Below, piece after piece: positions 56,301 to 64,000 of a stretch of 64,000 nucleotides of DNA. The position numbers and the translations under genes were made by a program. The stretch spans positions 143,000-206,999 of the forward strand of contig LSRX01000595.1 in NCBI GenBank assembly GCA_001939145.1, read 5' to 3'. The DNA comes from Symbiodinium microadriaticum. Taxonomy: Eukaryota; Sar; Dinophyceae; Suessiales; Symbiodiniaceae. A model generated the notes under the pieces. The model was not told the origin of the DNA, made no database searches, and saw only the letters and a list, made by a program, of their open reading frames with translations. Each line of letters starts with the position of its first letter. The stretch's first letter is position 1.

Positions 56301-58115
56301 CGCGCATTGAAGTCGAGATACTGGCCCCCCGGGTCCCAAGGTGAGGGAACGGTGGAAGTTGGCCTCAGGATGCCCGATGGGTCACAGCTGAAAGGCGAAA
56401 AGAAGCGGTTGCAAGCGCAGTTGGTGTGTCGTTTTGGAAAGCAGATGCGCAGGCAAGTTCCCCGAGGGTGCATCCGTGTCCTGCTTGATGCTGGCTGCCT
56501 TGGAGAGCCCCTGGGCGAAAGCGGCGCTGCCTTGGGGCATCTACCTGCGCATGGCCTTCCCCAAGAAGGTGCTGAAAAAGGGCAAGAGCCGGCCTTGTCC
56601 GAGCTATGCTGTGCTCTTGCAGTCTCTGGCGACATCTGCTGAGGTGCTTGCAAGCCAAGATGTCATTGACAAAGGCTTTCACAGAAGCACCTTGAGTGTG
56701 CAGGACCTCAGTCTGCAGACAGCCACGCAGCAAATTTGCTTGCACATCCCGAAGGAGGAGCAGGCACCGGAGAAGGACGAGGAGCTCTTTGCCGTTCTGC
56801 GCGCCTGAAGCTAAGCAATAGTGCAGTCAGCGCCGCAATCTGTCGACAATGGTGCCATCGTGGGCTGAGGATGCGCCCTCCCCAAAGAAATCCGTCAGCG
56901 CCTCCGGCATGCCAGAGGCCGCCCGCTTCGTGGCGACGCGGATAAGGGGTCTTGGCAGATGCCGGTGCGGCGAAAAGGAGTTGGCTCCACCGCCCTTGCC
57001 GGAACGTGACGAAAGCGAACTCTTCTCGAGGCTGGCGTTGGCCGAGCCGGTCGTAACGACGTCGTCAACTCGTAAACTCTGCTTTTCTGGCCCTGGCCTG
57101 CCTCAGAACGCAGCGCGCCTTCGAGATGCAGCGCTTTCTGCGAGCAGGTTTCAACCTGGAGGAGGCCAAAAAACGCAGCACTGTGTCAACTGCTGTTTAG
57201 AGCAGGAGGTTTCTTTAGATGTGCTTTGATGAAGGACTGGACATTTCGGTTAAGGTCCCCTCCTTTAAGGGAGGCCTACAACAGGATCTGTGACTAGGGT
57301 ATGACATCCTGAGCTTCTGAGCTGTCTGGTACACAGTCAAGTATCCTATAAAGGTCCTAAAGGTTACCGTCTCAAGAGCACAATGAGACGAGCTGTTTAA
57401 GCAAGTGCGAGGCTGAGAAGAAGTTCCAGGCAGGGGAGATCTTGCCGCCAACAGCAGCCTCGAGGCATCGGGGGTGCCGTGTCAGTCGCCGGTCGCCCCC
57501 TCGCAGACTTCTCTCAGGCGCCCAGAGCCGCGGCCTCCAGCCGCCCTGGCTGCGCCCGCACCTGCCTCCCCGTCACGCCCTCAAAGCAGCAGCGACGAAA
57601 GCTGGTGTTTCATGAGAGCTCAAGCCTCCATCGGCCTTCGCGGGTTCGTGCAGGGCCCTTCCGAACGGACGTTGCCGGAATGCGTATCCACAGAATCGGC
57701 TCGGTGTTGCCTGAGTGTCTCGGTCTCGAGAAAGGACACTCCTCTCAGCGGTGTGGAGAAGTGGAGGGGACAAAATCTCAAACTCCCGAATCCTGTTCGT
57801 CATTCTCGACCCCCGCATCGTGCCGGACGGCGCTGCGCAACGTCAGCGTGCGTCAGTCACTGTTTGCGCTTGCCGAGACTCTAGCCCCGGACCAAGGGCG
57901 GAGGAAGCAGAAGCCGAGGACGAGAAGGAGAAGCGGATTGAGGTGCGACACGTCGCGGGAAAGAGGCAGCGATGTGCTGCAGACGAATTCAGAGCCAGGC
58001 GGTTGTGGCCTTCACCGGGGCCGACCGCGAGGTGGCCAAGAGAGCGCTGGAGGAGAACCAGTGGATCGAAGAGCTGGCCGTCAACAAAGTGCTTGACTCG
58101 CTCGACCAAAGCTGA
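50338..58115 (+). CDS. WWE - UBE2Q-like E2 - UFD1 - UBX - (UBA) fusion protein, copy A
   Basis: Multi-exon gene of ubiquitin and p97 modules. N-terminal pieces (50338 on, EYQSGQFYATDQGNLFRSRS; SGNYLALLGTLQNQHPG; 50920 on, AKALAAELRQLRSLRSAVET) are unassigned. WWE: VRTDSGWIRYDDEAQTALRA (51345 on), then QYYKISLKR joined by the GT-AG intron 51542-51617 to MVQINPSTGNERSVRL. The same exon runs straight on into MPKLNFKRLMVE, the start of the E2 part. E2: CEPVEDNLME (51833 on), WEMDMSFPAESALQKSLENL (52994 on), FPLSPPEVWLRRP, VTFGGRVC with the likely catalytic Cys, ASAGWQPATSMLAVLKEVQQ. UFD1: ATDKIGLPFAYA, FELKTLLGRKTHC, IFEFIDGLPDNHVLIPKWVM, QPHSVDFYQ, LSRFSTLTED, VEFEPAPDLED (53777-55930). UBX: VEVGLRMPDGSQLKG joined by intron 56395-56452 to KFPEGASVSCLMLAALES and FPKKVLKKG. 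UBA-like exon 57999-58115 (FTGADREVAKRALEENQWIE, AVNKVL). UBX and UBA may belong to a separate downstream gene. Confidence 0.75.
52000..52839. other. Assembly gap (840 Ns)
   Basis: A run of N inside an intron of the E2 part of copy A. Flanking exons (ending near 51915 and starting at 52994) are consecutive in the E2 fold, so probably no coding sequence is missing. Open frames drawn across the Ns are meaningless. Confidence 0.99.
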
Positions 58116-58568
58116 AGGCCTCTTTGCTCCGATTCTCTCGGAAGTCTCGAAGATCAGTCTGTGGGGAATTGGGTGACTGCTAATTACTTGCTCTTCAGTG
58201 TGTGCTTGTTGCGAATCAGACCTCGAGCAGTGGGGCAGGCGAGCCAGAGAGCTGCGGGCCTGCTGATTCCAGTCAGGGGCAAACGAAATGAGAGCGTAGG
58301 CGTCAGATGGCGGCAGCCAGTTGCAGGCTGCCAGTGGCCAGCTCGATGTTGTACACTGTAATACGTTGTACAAAGAAGCTTACAGTACTCGCTTAATCGT
58401 GCTGGACAACGAATCGCGCCAGCCTGCAGACTTCCGAACAACTTTGCGGCCCGAATGATAGCATAGGCCACTAGGCCACTAACCAAGCATACAGCTGGCA
58501 GCTCTGGAATGGCTCAGGCTACTACAGCTAGAGCTAGAGCTTGAGGCAGGGTCTTCTACCCTTTCGCC

Positions 58569-61500
58569 ATGCCGCAGCTGAACTTCAAGCGACTGCTGGT
58601 CGAGTGTAGCACTCGGTCGTTCAAAGCACGAGCAAGGCAAGCAAACGGGCTACGATTTTTCAATGTCGTCCTCCATGAGGTACAAGAAAGTCCAGTCCGC
58701 CATCTCTGCCGGTCAAGCTCAGGGCATTCTTCGCTGCGAGCCGGTGGGCGACAACATGCTGGACACTTGAAGAAACGATGATGGTCTCTCGGTTAGCGTC
58801 CGTGACCCTCGCATGACGGTCTCACAGTTGCCTCTTGCTGTAGGAGTGGGACGTGGACATGACCTTCCCTGAAGGCTCTCCGCTACAGACTAGCCTCGAC
58901 GCCCTCGCCGCCTCTTGTCCAATGCCCATTGTAAGGGTGCAGATTGGTCCAGCATGAGGGTGGGTGCCTTAGCTCCTGTGGCTGAAGGAGAGCATGTTTG
59001 ATGCGGAGATGAAGAAGCTGACGCTTAGCGTCCGCTTTCCTGCAGAATACCCGCTGAGCCCTCCAGAAGTTTGGCTGCGTCGGCCTAGAATGCGCCACTG
59101 CTCTGAGCATGCAGGAACCAATGTGGGATTTCAGTCGCCATACTTCCGTGAGGCTCTGCCTCCCCGTTACTGAAGTTGCTTTGCTGGAGGAGCGGTGACA
59201 TTTGGTGGCAGAGTTTGCAGACTCTTGTCTTTCACATTTGAGTCGCCTTTCGAACACACTTCGGCTAGGCGAGTGGGCCTGTTAATGGCGCCTAGGTTTG
59301 ACATTGGCTTCTCCGGGTTGGAATCCTGTCACGGCCATGCTCAGTGTTCTGGAGGATGTGAGGCAACCGGGTCGCAGGGTGCTCAACCCAATGTCCCAGC
59401 ACCCCGCCCGGAAACATCATAAACAGCTGTTGAATCAACTGCTAACGTAGCCAGCCATACTCTGTGTTTTAGTTGCTGAGGGATCAAATCCTGCTTGTTG
59501 AGGGTTTTGCACCCCTTTTGTTTTTCTCTTTTTTTCGGGTCTGCCGGGGGTGCCAAGATGTTGCTGAGCTTCTGCGTGCCGTTTTGTCCTGCCGATTCAA
59601 GACTTCGTTTGCTCCTGGGCGAATCGAGCAGTTGATATCTAGTTGACGTGCTCTTTGGCATTAATGCGTTTGACCAGAGGCGGCTGGGAAACGAAGGCGG
59701 CACCGAACGGAAGAAGCAGGTTAGGGAACAGAAAACGACGGTTTTACTTCTGGACAGGCATGTCGGACACCGGGTCATGTCTTGGGCTGCCTGGGAGCAC
59801 CAAGCCCCTTACACCGGATTATCGAAACCCGCTGGTCACGAGTAATATGATGGAGCGGATCCAGGCGACCTTTTGCCCGTGACCTGTGTTGTGCTAAAGG
59901 ACTCATATTTCAAAAAAGTCGTTTGCCGTGTGAAGATGCGGACCTTGGTAGCCATCGCAGTGGAGCACGAACGTTCCGGAACTACCCCGCCGGGGAAGTA
60001 GAATACCGTCCGCCGCAACGATTTTTTTTACGGGATCCTACCAAGTTGCCATACCTGACGAGTAGAACCAGGCATTACCGTTTCCGAGCTCGCTTTAGCT
60101 TCTGTCTTTGAGCCACCCGAACCCGCGGTTCCACGTCTAGGCACAAAATGCCCAACGGCAAGGCCCGAGGCCCTCCCAGGCGCTTCTTTCCTCTTTTTTC
60201 CTTGCAATAGGACAGGCCAAAATCAGGACCAAGCAAGCAAGCCCCCTAAAAGGGCTTGAGGGTTTGGGGCCTTGGCAACAGGAGTTTGAACCAATGCCAG
60301 CGGCAGAAATAGAAATCGAGAGCCCAAATCGAGATCAGCACCAAAGCAAATTTAAATGCTGGCTTACTTGGTGCAGGCATCTCAGGTATTCAATTCGACC
60401 GTCAATGAAGTCCTTGCCTGGCTTGTTCAAGTGTGAGCGTCAAACCCTTAAACCCCGAGCGTCCACAAGGGATGCTCACTTCGAGCCATGCAGCACGATG
60501 GCTCCCCAGGGATTTCGTGGAGGCATCCCAGATCGGTGGCACCTGGACGCTCATCGCGTATGGCATCATGCTGGTAGTGTTCCTGTTCGAGCTGGCATCC
60601 TTCATGAGCCCGGGGTACACCACCATGATGACCCTGGACAAGGCAGGCAGCGATTTGCTGCAGATCAACTTCGACGTAGATGTGCATGACATCGAGTGTC
60701 GGAACCTCCAACTCGTCGTTTATGCTCAAAATGGCAAAGAAAAGCTTGGCGTGCTCGGAGAAGATTTCTGGCTTCGATCCATCGACGCTTCGGGGAAAAC
60801 TTTTGGAGTTTCAATAAAGCCCCAAGAGTATCAATGGCAAGGGCAAGAAGAAGATGACCATGACAAAGTCATGCAGAAAGTGCGGCAGCAGGATGGCGCG
60901 GAGGAGATCGATTCTGATTGGGCTTCCTCGCACGATGGCTTTAAGCACAAGAGCTTCGAGCATGTCATTCAGGGCCATGATTTCACTTTCATCAACTTCT
61001 TTGCTGGATGGTGCAGCCATTGCCAGAAGTTCGCCCCAGAGTGGGATCAAATTGCCGAGAAGATTCACGGCAAAGGTGATGCTCCAGCCATGAAGTTCCC
61101 CGACAAGGACGGCATCGAGCGCCCCATTCGGCTGATCAAGCTGAACTGCGTGGACTTCAAGGAGACCTGTGTGGAAAAAGGCATCGATGCCTACCCTACA
61201 TTGCGGCTCTATAAGGCCGACGGGTCCTTTACAGTCTATGATGGTCGTCGTGGGGAGGCGGAGATCGTTCGCTGGCTGGAGAGGATGGCGAAGATGAGAA
61301 GCTATGGCTGGGGTAAGCACCATGAGACCTTCGAGCGTGGCTGCAACGCTCGTGGCCGGCTGCAGGTGCCGCGTGTGCCTGGGCACTTGGAGCTCATGGC
61401 CGGAGGTGGTGATCAGACGCTGAACCCTAGGATGACCAACGTCAGTCACACCATCAAGCACTTGTCCTTCTCGGATGCAGAGGATGACACGTACAGCCGC

Positions 61501-64000
61501 AAGACACCGCTTCTGGCAGCGCGCTTGCTTCAGCAGGGCTGGAAACACTTCCCCGGCGAGGTCACACGAAACTTGGCGCCATTGGATGGTCGCAAGTTCG
61601 TGACCAGCGGCTTTCATCAGGCTTACATCCATGACCTGAAGGTGGTGAGCACCGTCGCGGGTAAGGAGACGAGCTACCAGTTTCAGCACCAGGCTCGGAT
61701 ATCGAAGCTGCCCGAGGCCGCCATACCTCAGGCGCAGTTCCACTACGACATCGAGCCGTTTTCCATCCACGTGAAAACGGATGAGAAGAGATGGTACGAT
61801 TTTGGCACTTCCCTGTGTGCGGTGCTGGGTGGTGCCTTCGTTGTCCTCAGACTTGCATCCCGGTTTTCCGTGCACCTCTCCGCCTCCCTGAAGCTTGGAG
61901 CGAAGGCTCAGCGGGGAGGTGCCATGAGCATCGGCCACTTCGAATGATCCTTCGATCGCGATCGCGACGTGGTGCTCAGAGCCGCGAGAGCTCAGGCTTA
62001 GAATGCTTAGAGCTTCCTGAAAGACCCATGCGCCCGGAGGACGCCGAGGAAAAAGGGCCGGGAAAAGCCCCGAGCCTCATCCTCACTTGGTGTTGCTGGT
62101 CGCTTTATCGCTGCCCTGTAGCTTCAGGAACTCGCGCTGCTTTCATTTTCTTGTAACTCTTATTTTGTCCCCCACGGTTAGGCAATCTTTGCTGGACTCC
62201 GGCATTCAAGCCTACACCACGGTCGCCATCCGGAAGGACACAGACCAGCTCCGACTTCGTAAGGCGACACGAGAGATACGTGACAGCTCAGCAACCCCTT
62301 AATTTTCGTTCGGGTTGTGGGCGTGGACGGTGCATTAGTTTTCAGACGTGCCACAATTTGCCTCGCCAAAAACACACATTAACAAGTCTTAGGGTAATTC
62401 TGAAGGGTTGCGAGCCCGTTGACATTTCTTTCAAGAGCCATCTCATGCATGACTGATTGGTTATCATGTGCTCAAGCCCCTTGTCGAGCTTTTTGTCGTA
62501 CGCTCAGGATTTTCGTGCCGGCAGCCACCTTGCCCTCCATTTCTTGCACATTTTGCACATGCAAAGGTCTTTGCTTCCGAAACCTGAAGACTCGGTGGAA
62601 TGTTTTGAGGCCAAGCAAGGGCCCACTTGCCAGAAGCTCCCAGCGCGCGACCCCACAAGACCAAGAGGCCGTGACAAAAAGGAAACTCGTCCCAACGCAG
62701 GGAAAATTTGGAACAAAACCCTGTTCTGAATCGACCTTTAAGCCAGGCTGGGGCCTCTAGGTAAGTGGGGTGGCCGGCGGATTTGGGGGTTGAGGGTTTG
62801 AAAAAGGTTTGCATCCGAGCAGAAAGAGCGATCAGTGCCTACGGCGCTGGCTGGATCCATGCCCTCACACATGTGCAATCAAGGAAGACATTTCTTCCGC
62901 ATCACTGCCCTCGCATCCTCACACTCTCGCGCTTTGTGCGTCTCGTTCAATATTGCTGCCGCCGGCTGTTCTTGTCAAGACAACTACCTGCACAGCTGGT
63001 CAGAGTACAGTGTTTTTTAGGCAGCCACACTCAACGCTTCCATCATGCAGGAGTACCCAGAGGCGGCAATAAAACTCGTGCGCAGCTGGACTCAATTGAT
63101 GCCGCATACACATATGCGTTTATTCATTCAAAGGCTGCCGCCGCTCCCGCCGACCCCGGCAAGTTGCAGTGGAAGTGGTGGTGATCGTCGGCGTCGTTGT
63201 AGTAGGAGGAGGAGCAGTGGCAGTGGTATTGGTGGTGCGTGCTAGCAGGCGTGCAGTTTTGTCGGCATGCGCAGATTGTAGTAGAGGCAGGGTAGCAGCA
63301 CCAGTCGTCTTCGTCTTCTGTTTCTTTTTCTTCTTCTCGCCTTCGTGGTCATCATTGTCAAAAGTGACGATGACCGCCGTGCCTTGGGCAGCCTCTAAGG
63401 ACTGCAGTCCGAGCTTTTCCCAACCGTGAATGGATTCTGCAAAGACGGAATGACGGTGCTCTCTGCTACAGCAGCTGCACCATTTCTGGGGGATCTTTCC
63501 AGGCCTGCCGGCCCGCCTTCACTTGCTTCGAGCTGCGTTTTTCTTGCGCAGCTCGACGCCAGGCTAGAGACCACTGACAAGATCGGCCTTCCATTTTCGT
63601 ATGCCAACGAGATCTATTCGCATGAAGACCTACGCCTTCCATTGACCTTCGAAGTTACGACTCGCGTTGGCAGAAAGACGCACTGCTGCGGCCTCGGAGA
63701 CAATTTGGGATGTAAGAACGGGTGAAGGCAACTGATCACGGCTAAATATACATGGCACGGGGCAGAGCAGAGGTGCAATCTTCGAATTCGTCAACGGCTT
63801 GCCTGACATGCACGCGCTTCTGCCAAAATGGCTGATGGATGACCTAGGGATAGATGAGCCAGCTGGAAGCAACTATTCAGGCAGCCACGGAACCACCGGA
63901 AGCGAGCGCGCTCCGCTGCTCAGGCGTGAGGCGGTCCGCGTTCGCGCTGTGCAGCTGGACCTGATCACTTCTGCAACTTGGCAGAGCTGAACAGCTGAAC
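58569..64000 (+). CDS. UBE2Q-like E2 - UFD1 protein, copy B (3' end outside window)
   Basis: Tandem paralogue of copy A. The ATG at 58569 opens MPQLNFKRLLVE, aligned with MPKLNFKRLMVE of copy A. E2 exons: about 58676 (YKKVQSAISAGQAQGILRCE), 58845 on (EWDVDMTFPEGSPLQTSLDA), 58985 on (MFDAEMKKLTLSVRFPAEYP, LSPPEVWLRRPRM), 59195 on (VTFGGRVC, keeping the likely catalytic Cys), 59317-59362 (WNPVTAMLSVLEDV), then after a 2.8-kb intron 62182 on (QSLLDSGIQAYTTVAIRKD) and about 63045 (QEYPEAAIKLVRSW). UFD1 exons: 63408 (ELFPTVNGFCKDGMTVLSAT), 63566 (TTDKIGLPFSYA, VGRKTHC), 63774 (GAIFEFVNGLPDMHALLPKW), 63915 on (AVQLDLITSATW). No WWE lies between the end of copy A and 58569, and the start codon is well placed. 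The catalytic Cys and the UFD1 core look intact. Confidence 0.75.
59361..59366. repeat. Direct repeat at the donor end of the 2.8-kb intron
   Basis: AGGCAA. The exon ends at 59362 and the intron starts with GC at 59363. The same six bases occur at 62180-62185 across the acceptor, in the manner of a target-site duplication. Confidence 0.7.
59370..60470. other. 5' part of the host intron, no firm gene
   Basis: Between the host exon and the PDI-like gene lie short frames (for example 59648-59845 forward, around REQKTTVLLLDRHVGHRVMS) that I cannot assign. They might be remains of whatever carried the gene in. Confidence 0.4.
60472..61947 (+). CDS. ER protein disulfide isomerase / Erv41-Erv46-type protein, uninterrupted
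   Basis: Single open frame of 491 residues from the ATG at 60472, inside an intron of copy B and in the same direction. Order: short N-terminus; membrane segment LIAYGIMLVVFLFELASFM (about 28-46); ERGIC-N/Erv-type lumenal part (DKAGSDLLQINFDVDVHDIE); a thioredoxin fold with INFFAGWCSHCQKFAPEWDQ (active site CSHC, about 180-183) and the cis-Pro loop AYPTLRLY; the Erv C-terminal half (LKHLSF-like IKHLSFSDA, SYQFQHQAR, FHYDIEPFSIHV); second membrane segment GTSLCAVLGGAFVVLRLA near 445-462. This layout is that of plant PDI5-3/5-4-like proteins, thought to fold or sort cargo in the ER-Golgi path. CSHC differs from the classic CGHC but keeps both redox Cys. No KDEL or KKxx ending is seen. The absence of introns contrasts with all other recognised genes here and suggests retroposition, although no leader relic was found upstream. 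Earlier in-frame GTG codons were not taken as start. Confidence 0.92.
   Translation: MLTSSHAARWLPRDFVEASQIGGTWTLIAYGIMLVVFLFELASFMSPGYTTMMTLDKAGSDLLQINFDVDVHDIECRNLQLVVYAQNGKEKLGVLGEDFWLRSIDASGKTFGVSIKPQEYQWQGQEEDDHDKVMQKVRQQDGAEEIDSDWASSHDGFKHKSFEHVIQGHDFTFINFFAGWCSHCQKFAPEWDQIAEKIHGKGDAPAMKFPDKDGIERPIRLIKLNCVDFKETCVEKGIDAYPTLRLYKADGSFTVYDGRRGEAEIVRWLERMAKMRSYGWGKHHETFERGCNARGRLQVPRVPGHLELMAGGGDQTLNPRMTNVSHTIKHLSFSDAEDDTYSRKTPLLAARLLQQGWKHFPGEVTRNLAPLDGRKFVTSGFHQAYIHDLKVVSTVAGKETSYQFQHQARISKLPEAAIPQAQFHYDIEPFSIHVKTDEKRWYDFGTSLCAVLGGAFVVLRLASRFSVHLSASLKLGAKAQRGGAMSIGHFE
62180..62185. repeat. Direct repeat at the acceptor end of the 2.8-kb intron
   Basis: AGGCAA spanning the AG acceptor (62180-62181) and the first exon bases. 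Pairs with 59361-59366. Joining 59362 to 62182 gives GAG GAT GTG AGG CAA TCT, in frame and aligned with the uninterrupted exon of copy A. Confidence 0.7.
62250..63040. other. Intronic sequence of copy B
   Basis: Lies between the E2 exon starting at 62182 and the one near 63045. Only short frames; no repeats or motifs. Confidence 0.4.
63165..63250. repeat. Imperfect GTG/GTA/GGA trinucleotide tract
   Basis: GTGGTGATCGTCGGCGTCGT followed by AGGAGGAGG and GTGGTATTGGTGGTG, in an intron of copy B. Same style as the tracts at 2355 and 32490. Confidence 0.7.

Noticed and set aside
60811..61938. 375-codon reverse frame opposite the PDI-like gene
   Set aside because: It is the antisense shadow of a clearly conserved forward protein.
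63822..63833. GCCAAAATGGCT, resembling a reverse spliced-leader fragment
   Set aside because: It encodes LPKWL of the UFD1 exon in copy B, matched by IPKWV in copy A at the same place, so the likeness is explained by coding.

Overview
This looks like nuclear DNA of a dinoflagellate, most likely of the Symbiodiniaceae type, although the species cannot be named from the window alone. Four things point that way. Genes are broken into many short exons. About half of the introns I could resolve start with GC instead of GT, and several carry the same AGG(C/T) string at both splice sites. A 16-base piece of the dinoflagellate spliced leader sits at 266-281, as expected for a retroposed cDNA. Nearly all recognisable genes run in one direction. 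No bacterial operon features, rRNA genes, convincing tRNA genes, CRISPR arrays or intact mobile elements were seen. Positions 52000-52839 are an assembly gap of Ns.

Layout. 1-1750: reverse-strand genes, including a partial gene that starts just downstream of the spliced-leader relic. About 1750-2840: the strand switch, with trinucleotide-rich low-complexity DNA. 2841-3927: a PARP catalytic domain with an apparent H-Y-E triad. 4235-6100: an EF-hand protein. 8838-15455: a NOP56 gene with a minisatellite in one intron. 16944-17671: an acidic, RS-rich protein. 17.6-45.7 kb: mostly unrecognised exon-like stretches, microsatellites and a 12-bp/108-bp higher-order repeat at 22.5 kb. 46666-48831: a secreted LPMO-like enzyme whose five-exon model reads in frame from signal peptide to stop (605 codons): LPMO core, two apple-like domains, fungal-type CBM1. 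50.3-58.1 kb: a gene combining WWE, a UBE2Q-like E2, UFD1, UBX and probably UBA modules. 58.57 kb to the right edge: a second copy of the E2-UFD1 part, without the WWE. A 2.8-kb intron of that second copy contains an uninterrupted PDI/Erv-type gene (60472-61947).

The most striking biology is the ubiquitin/ADP-ribose theme. A PARP gene lies in the same block as a gene joining a domain family that binds poly(ADP-ribose) (WWE) to an E2 and to Cdc48/p97 cofactor modules (UFD1, UBX, UBA). A working hypothesis is a polypeptide that recognises ADP-ribosylated targets, ubiquitinates them and passes them to p97. The exon boundaries given are my own readings from reading frame, family motifs and splice-site logic. 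They are firm for the LPMO gene and for single introns in the PARP, NOP56, WWE, UBX and second E2 copy, and approximate elsewhere.
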